From: Marsupella aquatica
Taxonomy: Eukaryota > Marchantiophyta
Length of the DNA stretch: 64,000 nucleotides
Assembly: GCA_973895155.1 (NCBI GenBank)
Contig: OZ316894.1
Span: 6,758,001-6,822,000 of the forward strand
Direction of reading: 5' to 3'
Part shown: piece by piece, positions 1 to 10,652 of the stretch
Position numbering within the stretch: position 1 is the stretch's first letter
Layout: the number at the start of each line of letters is the position of its first letter
Program-made: the position numbers and the translations under genes
The notes under the pieces: model-generated
Databases searched by the model: none
What the model was told of the DNA's origin: nothing
What the model saw: only the letters and a program-made list of their open reading frames with translations

Positions 1-1320
1 ATTGAAATTAGTGTAAAAAAGACCAACACTAGAATTTGCAAAACATTGTTCCATTTCTAAAATACAGGAGAATGGGTCTCCAAGTATGGGTTTGCTGATA
101 AGATTAGCTGAGCAGGGGGAGCCAAGCAATGTTCTTGCCCATGGCTCATGCAATCTATAGGTGCAGACAATCCCCAATCTTTGTTTCGACCCTTCTTTTT
201 GACAACTAAAGCTATTAGTCAAAAAATAAAAAGATTAGAGTCATAGAAGGTTGTTTCAGTGGAAAAGAGAACTTCCACATAAAATCTAATTTCTATTTTC
301 TAGTGCCACAATGCAAATGAGAAGCTAGTTTTTGGAAGTTTGTTGATAAATATTCATATTTAGTCTAGCGTGGTCTACATCTATATTTTATTGCCTTTCT
401 ACATGGCTTCACAATTGCATTTAAGCAGCTTACACATTATGTCTTCATTGATATAATGCTTGACATTGATTCTATGATATTTCTGCACACCTGATAACAT
501 GATCGTAATGATTGCATGGCTATAACAACACCACAACAACTGCATGGATACAGCAACAATATGGCAACGCAACTACAATTGTACAAACCTGTAGGCCATT
601 TAGACCAAGTGCATGGCTACAACTATCACATGACCTTAACCACAACATAGCCACAATGACACATAAAAAGTCTCAATCAGTTTGTGGATCCCTGCACAGA
701 CCCCATCCTCCCATCTCTCTATAGCAATTCTTCAATTCAATGCAATGGGAGAAAAGAACTTACCTGGAAATATTTAAGTGTTGTATCAAAGTTATGTGAT
801 GTTTTACATGACAATAATTAAAAATATGATCTCCATATTAGTGCTCATTGCGCTTCATCACTATATTCATTAAAACTGTACTTTTAAAAGTCCATAAGAT
901 GAACCCTAAAGTTAATTTTTTTCAGGCCAAATTCTATTAAAGCATTCCCCAAAGCTAATTTTTTTCAGCCCAAATATACACTTTTGAACGCCCAAAATTT
1001 TGTTTTTTTTCACCCAAATGTTTAATAATAACTTAAATCATATATTCTAATTAATTTAAAAATTAGAGTAAATTTAATTTAGTCCAAAAATCAGAGGCCA
1101 ATACCACTCAGACCATCTATAAATTAAAAAATATAGATGGTCATAAATCAAGGGTCAAAATGAGATTGACCCACTATATAATTATTAAATTGTCCAGTCC
1201 AGGGAGAGAGCCTCACACTATGCATATCCTAATTATTACTTTATCCTACATGTTCAAAACATATCCTTTGACATAATATGAATGTACAATTCAGGGTAGG
1301 CACTAGAGCAACCCTATCTC
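1..1320. other. AT-rich flank, no gene seen
   Basis: I see no convincing coding sequence here. The one short open frame (512-724) is low-complexity (Thr/Asn/Gln-rich) and has no recognisable domain. The stretch lies downstream of the minus-strand gene that ends at 1321 and probably holds its 3' UTR and intergenic DNA. Confidence 0.6.
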
Positions 1321-4300
1321 CTAATGATCAAGACAAAACTCATTTGAACAAGAAAGTCTGCTTCTTGATTTATCATAGCGGATATCACGGTTGCAAGTAT
1401 CTCTCGCATGGTGGTTCTTAAACTTATTGGTGAGATCCCTAGTTCTGAGAACTTTCCAAATAAAATGCCTTCTATTTTGTCTATGAGGACCAGAATAGTT
1501 GTCTCCAAGTATTACGTTTGCAGTTTCTTCGATCTCATCCGTGGTCCACGTCTCCAGTGGTGGGTAATGCTGCACCTCGTTCTTTCCGTCCCAAGGAATC
1601 TCTTCAGGAGTCACATCCAAGATGGTTCCAAACTCTTTATGGATACAACGACAATCTCCCCACTTCTGTTCCAAAAGAGCATAGATGGCAGCATGATCCT
1701 CCTTGCTTGTTAATAAATTGAAAACAGACCGCTTTGGATTGTTGACAGTGATATAATGTTGAACGCAGTAAGCCTTTCTCAATTTGCAAAGATACAGCCA
1801 TAATATCTCGGGCAAAAAAATGTCATTTGAAGCTGTGTGAGTAAATGGATTTGGAAACAATCCATTCACGTCATAATTCAAAAATGCCTTCAATGGAGAA
1901 TCATCAATAAGAACTGTATTAGAAGCATCATATTTTTCTGGAAAACAGTCCCAAATGGTTTGCAAATTCTTCAGAAGTAAATTGGCCTTCCCATTTGTTA
2001 TATCTGGCCTTTGGATGCAACTATCAAAGGTATCTTCTTGAGTAAAGACAAACTTGAACTTCTGTCGCTCCTCCTCAGTGAAAATCAACTCCATTAAGTC
2101 CATTGTTTTTGGCCTCCTTGCACAGGTCCAAATTGCGACGTCAAAAACCATGAAAGCTGCATATAGAAATTCGTGGAGGTATGGGCGCTCCACATACATG
2201 AAATTAAACCCTCCACGTCTCCCCCAGTGCACACCACGTAAACTTGTCTGATTTCGCCATGGTCCTGAGCTTTTGGTCTTAATGCAATCCCAACAAATCT
2301 TGTTAAGGTCAAGAACCAAGAGCTTTCGCCGGATCGGAGAGTGTAGTATTGGAGTGAATTCTGGAAACATTAAAATAAGCCCTTAGTCAATGCGACTCAA
2401 AGTTTAAACAATTACTACGGAGGAAAACTCTCAAAATTTGAAATCAAACAAACTTTGTTATAGCATTTGAAGTAGAGAGGAACGACCCTGGGGCGACCCT
2501 CCTATAAAAACATTAATTACATTCACTTGCCATTTTTTAGATCCAAAGTATACCTGGGTCAAACCCTTCCTCCATAGCAACACTTTCCGAGGGAATGCCA
2601 ACAAAATCCTTTGAGGAAGGAGATTCTACGACGGAACTTTGGTCTGTAAAAAAGTATATTATTACAAAGATAAAGCTTAGATTGTCATTAAAATACCAAG
2701 AACCAAAGAAAGGGCTAATAATTTCCAATGCTAAAATGCCCAAATTCATCTATTGTTTGATCACCTAGAACACTCTGTATCTCGGAATTGATACCACTGG
2801 GAAGTTGCTCTTCAAAGGATGGGGGTGCAAAAACTAGGCTCAGTCTCAAGTTCAGTTTTTTGTAATCTGATTTTGCCATTATCTTTGGAGCATCGTCTAG
2901 TGATTCTATCATTCCAACCTTTGGTCCATTTCTCCATATAAAATGAGTTGCAGGACGGACTATTTTCATATATCCAGTCCTGCCGATCTCGGATCCAGAA
3001 TTTTGTGAAAATGATAATACTACGGGGCTTCCTGTAGAAGCACTTGTAAAAACCAATTTAGTCTTTGATGAGCAATATAGAGGAGACAGGGGAGGATTTG
3101 AAGCACCTGCCTTCTCTTCTTCATTTGCAGCGGTCTCAGGTACTTGACGATCATCCTCCTTTGCAAGCACAATGTCTGACATTTCTCCCAATTCTACTAC
3201 GTCAATATTGCCTAGACCATCTGCGGTTGCCTTCCAATGTGCGTCCGATGTGGACGATGTAAGATCTGGGTCTGACTGGTGCATCCAATTCTCTACACCG
3301 GCAAAGGGATTTCTTGGTGGGTTGCCCTCAGGTCGACCCACAACATCGGCCAACCCCACACCAAAGTAGGGAATACCTACCACTTGTGTTCCACGTTCAT
3401 GATCCAAATTTTGGGTGACCCTGTCGTCTGTGTCGTGACCCAATTCTCCTTCCTCAATATCATCTTCGCCCTGGTCTACGCCTTCTTTGGTGCCAACATG
3501 CTCGGAAACCCCATCGCGGGCTCTACCAAATTTGGAACCGCCCATCCGATCACTCATTATGGAAGGAACTTTCTCGTAGAGAACCCTTCCATATGCCTGA
3601 GTGAAATCATATTCATCCTCAGTGTCTGAATACGCAAAGCATTCTCTGAAACACAACAATGACACCTTCATAACCTGTCCTCCCGAGAAAAAGTCAAGTA
3701 TAGTCTCCCCTTCAGCCGAAAAAAATTCAATAATACTCTGCAACATACATTTTGGCTTAGCGTGAATATTCACAAAGCCACCTCTACTTCCCACCATCTC
3801 AAACATGGGAGCCTTTCGTAAGAAATCTCCAATGTGAAATGCCGAAGTTGACTCAGTCTCTGTCTCCTTACTTGTCTTACTCTTATTCTTATCTCGCTTC
3901 TCCGTCTTGTCTTCCACTTGGAAATCAGGGTTGATCGTCGAATTGTAAGAAAATTGGCAATTAAATCCAGGCCTGAACACTTGGTTCCAATCAAATTTCT
4001 CCTCAGTGGTGATTCCTGCAAAGATTATCTCCTCCATACCACAACTGAAAAGTAAGCCCTCTGGAACTCGTGTATCACTCCGTCGATAGCTCCCATAGTC
4101 AACGTGGATGTCGATTCCCTTTTCATGTTGCAATTTCCTAAGGGCACTCAAAATGTTTGCAGCAAGTGGCCCCGGATGCACAGTCATGACAACAACAATT
4201 GTTGGATTTCTTGGAAGATCCACAATGTATTGCAGTAATGCAATAATTTCAGCATCGGTCCAAACATGTTGTCGGAGCCTACTGAAGTCAACAATGGCAA

Positions 4301-4904
4301 AAGGACACAAAGGCAAAGGCTCTTGTAGCATTTCCGGCACGGTCGTCTTCATCAAATTATCACTATAAAATGTCAAGAAAGGCTCCGTGCGAGAACGACC
4401 AATCCCACCAAATTCTTTACAATACAACCCATCTCGTCTGACCATCAGACCTTGTGGAAAACTCTCCTTGACCACATTCTTCTTCAATGAATTGTTGAGG
4501 TAAACCTCACCCGCTGCTCTCCTCAATTTTTTCATCTCAAGCTCAGATTTCAAGGAAGGCAACAATATCACCAGAGACTCCCAAGATGTGCCAACAGGAA
4601 ACTTTTCACGATACTTTTCCACGAAATAGCCAATAATGACTGTTATCAATTTGGACATTATCTTGATTGTAAGGGCCAAGTCTCCCATTGCGACAAGCTC
4701 TGATTTGTTGGTGATATCCTTCTTCAGCAAGACTCGCTCCTCTTCAACGTCCTTCAAGATCTCAATTATCTGTTTGCTACTAATCTCTCCTTCAAAGCAT
4801 CGAAAGGTACCGGAGTGATCAATTTTGGGGGTCTTGGCCCTCCATACCCACCAGCCCCGTCTTGGAGCTTCCCACTCAACCATTTTGCACACACGTTCCG
4901 CCAT
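1321..4904 (-). CDS. DNA-methylase-like / FCP1-like fusion protein (C-terminal exons)
   Basis: Three exons join in frame on the minus strand: about 4900-2765, 2643-2554 and 2360-1321. Each junction has GT..AG borders and matching phase (codons G|AC and G|AA). The first exon encodes a region like the C-terminal half of N4/N6-type DNA methyltransferases: KPK at residue 383 from the 4904 ATG, then DFFSGG at 404-409 in place of the usual D-P-F-x-G-S-G. The expected DPPY motif is not intact; VDFSRL near residue 205 may be its remnant. A charged linker follows (E/K-rich at 330-352, acidic further on). The last exon is an FCP1/NIF-type HAD domain with LLVLDLNKI, WTCARRP and VLIDDSP. The second Asp of D-x-D-x-T is Asn, as I recall for plant DLNG-type relatives. 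I infer a protein without normal methylase activity; phosphatase activity is uncertain. The true N-terminus lies upstream of 4904. Confidence 0.6.
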
Positions 4905-6824
4905 AATTCAAAGAGCTCATCTTCGGCAAAAAGTAACCAATAAATGCTCTTTAGGCTTGACTTCCCCATTGTAACCTTTGCCAGGGCAAACCAATCCTGC
5001 ATATCCAATGGACTTGACATTAGTTTCAGGGTACAATGCATATGTTAGAAAATTTATACCTATGTTTGAGACAGGCTAAGCCGTCTCGCCCCAAGGGCGT
5101 GGCGAACCTCTACATCTAACCGCAATTGACTGAAATGGAACTAGGGAATTATTCTTAGAGAGACTAGTCTAGGTTGCCTCGCCCTGAGTGCGAGGCAAAC
5201 ATTTGCTTTAATCTTCTAACCAAGGAAAACAAGAAAAGGTAGCCTCGCCCTTGGGGCGAGGCAAACCTCTACCACTGACAATATTTAAACAAAGCGGATC
5301 AAGAATAGTTTGCGTTGCTCCAACATGTACCTGATAGTTTTTCCTGTCTGTATTTTGATTGGTCCCAATCCCTGGATGCGGCGGTTTCCCGCACTCCTCA
5401 AACTGCCTTCGTGCATGAACAATAGTCTCTAAAAAACAAGACTTAAATTGCATAGTATCATTGACAGCATTCGATAAACTTGAATGCTCAACCAAAATTG
5501 TCTTCGGAGTGAGGTCAGATAGGATCCTTGATTTCCTATACTTTAGTTTGTTGGCAAGATCTGTCAGCTTGGCGTCAGTCTCAGCCCACCTTTGGATCCA
5601 TTGGGCAGCTCTTGCAGAATGCTGGCCACTGATGGCAAGGAATTGGATCTCATGCTTCTTTCCTATCCTGAGGTGTGTTGTCATAATGAAGCAACTGTTT
5701 AGTGCTCTCGCGATACGGAATCAAATCTACAACTTGTGGTTCCTGTCCAGGGTTTTTCATCATAGACTTTGATATCTCCATTGCATGCAAAAGATTGAAC
5801 ATTCGATATACAAAAATGGCCGATGGCGGAATAATACTTTTTACAGGAATATCAAAAGTATAATACTGCTCAATATTACGCAAAACCTCTTGGCCTTTGA
5901 GCACATCATCTTCTTTGGGTCCTTCTGTCGGACACTGTATATCATCCTCTGGATGCAAGACAAAGTTTGAAGTCGACGCTGACATATATTGGTTTTGATT
6001 TTGCAACCTTTGCCTTCTTTGTCTGCTTTTTTTGGGGGCCCTCATCATCTTCATTTTTTTTAGCCATCTTCTTACGGAGTGAACTCCCAGATTGTTTCTC
6101 TTGTTGAACAACCGGCTCTCAAAGCTTTCATTTCTTCTCTGTCTTTGATTGCGCGCTTCTTTCCACTGTCTTCTTTCTCTCCTTTGCCTTATGCTTTGCT
6201 TCTTTTTTCTTCATCTCTGAAATCCACGTCCGGCACGCGGCCTCTTGAAACTCTGGACAAAAAATGAAAGTCTTGTTGATTGCTTGCTCATATGAAAAAT
6301 GTGCCTTCTCAATCATCCTTTGAACTATCCAAGTAGACGGAGGGTCCACACTGTCCGCATTGTCATGCATGTGCTTCTTTGCGTAGAGAAATCCAAACAC
6401 TAGGTCAACTCCACTTATTTGAGAACGCATCTTCTCAAACATCTGATCAATTGCTACTTCATCTGGGAAGAATCCCATATCAGCTACGCTTATCTCCAAT
6501 CGAGCCATCCACTCAACATTCAGTAAAGTCAAGTAGAGTTTTTGGCACCAGAAGTCTCATCCACTGAGATTTCTCATTGGACTCAACAATAATCGTTGCA
6601 TTGCGGTTGTTGTCCGTGTTCACAAGGACGACTGGACCTAGAGTAACAATTGTCTTGCGGTCATTCAATTGACTTGTGAGGCCCTTGAAACAAATCAAGA
6701 GACTGCCTTCCGCCGACACCCCAACTCTAGTGCCCATCTAAATCCTGAAGTATCTTGGTCAGGGAAAACAAAGTCCTTGATATCCTCGTCCATAATATTT
6801 AACTCCGGCTTCTCAAGATTTTTT
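4840..6824 (-). CDS. Upstream exons of the methylase-like/FCP1-like gene, frame broken
   Basis: Several protein-like stretches lie head to tail on the minus strand, with frame changes between them: 6824-6740, 6737-6513, 6532-6128, about 6090-5735, 5667-5331 and 4996-about 4840. Two borders are convincing: acceptor CAG before 6824, and the intron 5330-4997, which joins KNYQ to DWFALAKV in phase 0. Acceptor CAG before 5667 is also good. Elsewhere (near 6737, 6532, 6000 and 4840-4775) the frame changes with room for no intron or only a very short one (about 65-70 nt). That means either tiny introns or frameshift decay. I recognise no domain. One part is Lys/Glu-rich (AKERKKTVERSAQSKTEKK). It may be the N-terminus of the same gene; a separate neighbour gene is possible. 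Confidence 0.4.
5083..5262. repeat. Three 21-nt GC-rich hairpin repeats within one intron
   Basis: Copies lie at 5083-5103 (imperfect), 5176-5196 (imperfect) and 5242-5262 (perfect). The perfect form has 9-bp arms GCCTCGCCC and GGGCGAGGC around a 3-nt loop (CAA, or TTG on the other strand). All three fall inside the inferred intron 4997-5330. They stand out sharply from the AT-rich surroundings. Confidence 0.8.
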
Positions 6825-6897
6825 CTGGTAAGAAACATTGAAAACAAAATGGTCAACATCATATTTTTAACATTGACATGTGGAAAACTTTCAAGGT

Positions 6898-7474
6898 GCC
6901 TCGCCCTTGGGGCGAGGCGACAAATAGAAGATTGCAAAATCTTCTTTGCTCCTAGTGCAATTAGCCCTGCCACCTCATCCAAGCAATCAAACATTATTTA
7001 GGAATGCAAACGACATCGCCTCGCCCCAAGGGCGAGGCAACTTCTGGGAAAGCAAACAACATTTAGGAATGCAGACAACATCGCAACTTCTGGGAAAGCA
7101 GACAACATTTAGGAATGCAGAGGACATCGCTTCGCCCCAAGGGCGAGGCAACTTCTGGGAATGCAGACAACATTTAGGAATGCAAATAACATCGCCTCGC
7201 CCCAAGGGCGAGGCAACTTCTGGGAATGCAGACTACATTTTAGGAATGCAGACGACATCGCCTCGCCCCAAGAGCGAGGCAAAAAATAGAATATAGCTAA
7301 AGATCCTTTATTAAAGTAATATACAAGGTCCAATACGCCTTTGAAGCAACAAAAAATCTAGAATGAAGTAGACGTCGCCTCGACCTTGGGGCGAGGCGAC
7401 TGCAAAGGAATATAGAAATTTTCCTAATAAGAAGTTTGAAATCCAAATTAAAGTAAAGTTTCCTCGCCCTAAGA
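6898..7474. repeat. Cluster of the same 21-nt hairpin repeat, partly in tandem units
   Basis: Copies lie at 6898-6918, 7018-7038, 7129-7149, 7194-7214, 7260-7280 and 7377-7397, with half a copy near 7461-7474. The copies at 6898 and 7377 carry loop TTG; the middle group carries CAA. Between 7018 and 7280 the copies sit in a degenerate tandem unit of about 65 bp with linker words such as AACTTCTGGGAA and CATTTAGGAATGCAGAC. The cluster is upstream of the exon that starts at 6824 and probably lies in an intron or the 5' region of the same gene. Confidence 0.8.
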
Positions 7475-7655
7475 AGTTGAAGTAGGTGGTGCCTGATCCA
7501 CTCGTGCCCGATCTGTTGGTGTCCACTCGTGTGCTGGGTAATGTGTGGGCTTTTTGCCTCTCAAACTGAGTATAGACCTCCCACAATCCATTTTTTGGTT
7601 CATTGTTATTTAGACAGTGATTGGTACGGTCACTGTGTGACGGGTACCCCGTCAC
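7470..7655 (-). other. Possible first exon of the upstream minus-strand gene
   Basis: A minus-strand frame without stops reads like ordinary protein (for example GLWEVYTQFERQKAHTLPS). It has no ATG: the frame opens at GTG after an in-frame TGA. It could be a 5' exon, a fragment of an older gene, or chance. No donor or acceptor decides the matter. Around 7637-7660 there is a short imperfect palindrome, TGACGGGTACCCCGTCA. The rest of 7400-7990 shows no gene. Confidence 0.2.
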
Positions 7656-8000
7656 GGGAAGTCACACATAACTGGTTGCAAAGGCCGATACCTTGTTAAT
7701 AGTCAATGTAAATAAGCCATTTTTTAATTTTTAGTTAATTCCGTCATTATAGGTTGATGATGCCCCAGGTGACTTTATATTCTTTCTCTCATAATAGTTC
7801 TAAGATTTGCGGCGACCTAAGTGGGCAAATATTTTGGGACCTTGAAACTAGCCAGGACCAGCCCCATAGGACTTACCGTTTTGCTTCAAGAGCTATTGTT
7901 GAGACCCCCATTGCAAAGTCAGGAGAGGGGGGGGTTTTTTTTTAAATAAATCCCTCCTCAGGAGGGCGAGTCCCATTAGTGGCCGTCCGAGAGAAAGAGG

Positions 8001-8128
8001 GGCTGCCTCGCGAGCCCATAGGGCTGCGTGCCCGGGCGATTAATGGGGCTCCGCGAGCTGAAGGGGCTGCCTCGCGAGCCCATAGGGCTGCGTGCCCGGG
8101 CAATTAATGAGGCTCCGCGAGCTGAAGG
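8001..8128. repeat. 64-bp GC-rich tandem repeat, two units
   Basis: Two adjacent units start at 8001 and 8065, exactly 64 bp apart, with only a few substitutions (GCGATTAATGGGG versus GCAATTAATGAGG). They are CpG-rich, with words such as CTCGCGAGCCCATAGGG. They directly precede a second tandem array and open the GC-rich block that ends with the Gag ORF. Confidence 0.85.
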
Positions 8129-8153
8129 AGCGCAAGCGAGCGGGGGGGGGGGG

Positions 8154-8388
8154 GAGTTAAAGGGCCTCCCGCGAGCTGGGAGGATCACGCGAGCGGGGGG
8201 GAGTTAAAGGGCCTCCCGCGAGCTGGGAGGATCACGCGAGCGGGGGGGAGTTAAAGGGCCTCCCGCGAGCTGGGAGGATCACGCGAGCGGGGGGGAGTTA
8301 AAGGGCCTCCCGCGAGCTGGGAGGATCACGCGAGCGGGGGGGAGTTGAAGGGCCTCCCGCGAGCCGGGAGGAATGGCCGCGCGCCCTG
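8154..8388. repeat. 47-bp GC-rich minisatellite, five units
   Basis: The word GAGTTAAAGGGCCTCCCGCG begins at 8154, 8201, 8248, 8295 and (with one change) 8342, giving an exact 47-bp period. Each unit has the CCTCCCGCGAGCTGGGAGG imperfect hairpin and ends in a short G run. The first three repeats are nearly identical, so expansion looks recent. Frames open across the array on both strands are by-products of the repeat and are not counted as genes. Confidence 0.9.
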
Positions 8389-8389
8389 C

Positions 8390-8795
8390 ATAGGGCCGCG
8401 CGCAGGAGGACGCAAGGGTAAGGCCCGAGAAATGGGCCGGGGCGCATGGCGAAGGCGCCAGGAGTTTTTTCGGTTCTATTTTTTTTTCCTTCCTTTTTCT
8501 TTCCCTCTTCCTTTTGCACGACCCTCTCATTGCCGAAAGCAAAAACGGGGTTCTTCTCTCTCTTGCCGGAAGCTCTCTCCAGATTCTAATTATTTTTGAA
8601 GCTCTCTCTTTCATGGTGGATTAGTGGGGCTTGCTGGCGTCATTCTTCCAGGCATTAGTGGCGGCCGCACGGAGTAGTGACGGGAAATTGAGAGAATTTA
8701 AGTGATCGGGCTACGGGGGCTGTTTCGGGCCAGGGAATTGACATTGCCACGGGTGACGGGATTGGTGATTGAGAAATTGATTTCGGGATGCATGG
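8390..8795 (+). promoter_or_regulatory. Leader of the 618-codon ORF, pyrimidine tract
   Basis: Between the minisatellite and the ORF is a strong pyrimidine tract (about 8463-8516) and then GC-rich sequence without an open frame. It could be a promoter or leader for the downstream ORF. No clear TATA box was found, so this is only positional inference. Confidence 0.25.
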
Positions 8796-10652
8796 ATGCT
8801 AGATCAACCAGAGTTTAGTGCGTCACGCATTCGGAGATACAAGGCTGCTTACCGTGACTACGTGGAGACTCGGATTACACGGGAAAGGGAAGAGAGAGAA
8901 GTTATGATGAGCACGGGATTGGCAGCGGGTTCCTCACCGGTGGGTAGGAAGATTTTTCGTCGAATTTATCCCAAGACCTCCACCAAGGTGATGGAGGATT
9001 GTCGGAACATTTTCCAAGCCACCGGGCTTACAGAATTCATGAAGGTGGAGATTACCATCCCTTCAGGGAAGAGCTGGGACATTGAGGCCGGGATGGAGTT
9101 CCGAACGGAGGGAATCTACTTTGAATGTCTCAAACGTGTAGTGCCCCATGTGGAGTTGGCTAAGCTATTGTTTCTTGAGAATCAGAAATTCTCATTCACA
9201 CCTCGGAATATCAGGGGAGAACTCACGTTGAAAATGGTGGCCACTTGGGTGACCAATCCTACCTCCACCACCGCCATCCCTCTTTCTGCTGTCAAGGATG
9301 TTGAGTATAAGGGCTTCCTGGCCAAGGTGCATCAACGGGTTCTTGGCAACGTGCAATCCGGAGTGCTGAATGAGGAGCATTTCGTGGTAGCTATGGACAT
9401 CAAGAACTACCCAGCCCATGTGTACGGATGGTGGTGCTACGGATTGAAGAAGCTATTGGCCGCTGAGCCCGGGAGTGTGAAACCAGGTGGGGCTGTACAT
9501 TTGATGGGGTCATTTGTATTGGCCAGGGCAGAAGGGTTGATTGGTTCTCCGGGGCATGAAGACACGGGATCATCTCTCACCACGGAGATCCGGAGTATTG
9601 CCACTACCGTTTTAGGGAAGCTCACGGAGGAATCATTGTCTGCTGGTGGGGAGGATAATAGAGAAGAAGAGAACCAGGAGGATGATTGCACATTGGAGTG
9701 GCTTGAATCACTCGTGGGAGATCCGAAACAGCCTCTGGAATACAACATTCCGGATGTTTACTTGGCAGAGCTACGGGATTTCAGAGAGGGAGTCCACGAG
9801 GGACTCAAGCTAGTCCACGCATTGAGGGAGTCTCTCAAGCACGCCACAGTCAAAGTAGAGACGTTAGAGCAGAGCATCCTGTCACTGAAGGAGGTGATCA
9901 AGACCAAGGAGCAGACCATTCATGAGAAGGTCAGGCACATCAATGCAGCTCACGTAGAGATCACCAACTTGAAGGGAGCTTTGTCCACCAAGGCCAAGGA
10001 AGCAGAAGAAGTAGGAGCGTTGAGGCAAGCATTGGCCAAAGAGAAGCAAAATTCTGGAGAAGTGATGGAGTGGAGGAACCAGGTGGGAGCACTACGGAGT
10101 CAGGTGGCAGCCTTTGAGACACGAGCGAAGAGAAGTGAGGCCCTGAGTCTAGGGAAACGGAAGAGTCCCGGCACACCTGGCTCCACACTTTCCCCGGATG
10201 TGATCTCCCAAGCTATCGAGATGGTGGTGAAGGAGGTTAGTGGGAAGTATGGACCCTTGTTGGATGGAGCCAAGAAGAGTCAGGAGAAGAGTAAGAGCTT
10301 GGAGAAGAAGCTCCGGGAGGTACGGAAATCGTTACGGGAGGCTCAGGTCAGTACGGGGATGCCACCCAGGTCTGTCACCCCCGGGACTCCCATGGCCACG
10401 GGGCAAGTTCTACCGTTGGAGTTGCGGTCCGGAGAAGAGGCTACCCTCTGGAAGGACACAATTGGTGAGGGGTACATCAAGGCGTGGCAGGCCTTGGCTG
10501 CTTTGAGGAAGCGCGGGAGCAGCAGCACTAAGAGTACTCCGTCGAAGAAGAAGAAAAGTACGGTGGCACTCACTCCCGTGAGTGATGAGGAGGAGGACCA
10601 CTCACGGGGCACAAGTCCGGGCACCGAGAGCGAAGAAGAAGAGGAGGATTAG
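8796..10652 (+). CDS. 618-aa orphan ORF, retroelement-associated, coiled coil and acidic tail
   Basis: A long intact ORF begins at ATG 8796; an upstream ATG at 8789 stops after four codons. Residues about 1-275 form a globular part with basic and aromatic patches (for example AHVYGWWCYGLKKLL). Residues about 320-450 are heptad-rich and look like a long coiled coil. The C-terminus has a Ser/Thr/Pro linker, a basic KKKKS patch and a terminal acidic run (ESEEEEED). I do not recognise the family. There are no zinc knuckles, protease, reverse transcriptase or transposase motifs. It lies 1.1 kb upstream of a retroviral-type primer-binding site and a Gag ORF, in the same GC-rich block and orientation, so it may belong to that element (within a very long LTR) or be a captured gene. 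Confidence 0.6.
   Translation: MLDQPEFSASRIRRYKAAYRDYVETRITREREEREVMMSTGLAAGSSPVGRKIFRRIYPKTSTKVMEDCRNIFQATGLTEFMKVEITIPSGKSWDIEAGMEFRTEGIYFECLKRVVPHVELAKLLFLENQKFSFTPRNIRGELTLKMVATWVTNPTSTTAIPLSAVKDVEYKGFLAKVHQRVLGNVQSGVLNEEHFVVAMDIKNYPAHVYGWWCYGLKKLLAAEPGSVKPGGAVHLMGSFVLARAEGLIGSPGHEDTGSSLTTEIRSIATTVLGKLTEESLSAGGEDNREEENQEDDCTLEWLESLVGDPKQPLEYNIPDVYLAELRDFREGVHEGLKLVHALRESLKHATVKVETLEQSILSLKEVIKTKEQTIHEKVRHINAAHVEITNLKGALSTKAKEAEEVGALRQALAKEKQNSGEVMEWRNQVGALRSQVAAFETRAKRSEALSLGKRKSPGTPGSTLSPDVISQAIEMVVKEVSGKYGPLLDGAKKSQEKSKSLEKKLREVRKSLREAQVSTGMPPRSVTPGTPMATGQVLPLELRSGEEATLWKDTIGEGYIKAWQALAALRKRGSSSTKSTPSKKKKSTVALTPVSDEEEDHSRGTSPGTESEEEEED

Noticed and set aside
3279-3629. Plus-strand ORF of 116 codons
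   Set aside because: It lies opposite the methylase-like exon and reads as its shadow.
7018-7280. CRISPR-like spacing of palindromic repeats
   Set aside because: The spacers are themselves repeats, spacing is uneven (111, 65, 66 bp), the host is a plant nucleus, and no cas genes are present.
7976-8614. Open frames through the GC-rich arrays on both strands
   Set aside because: They arise from repeat units without stops; the peptides are repetitive and have no domain.
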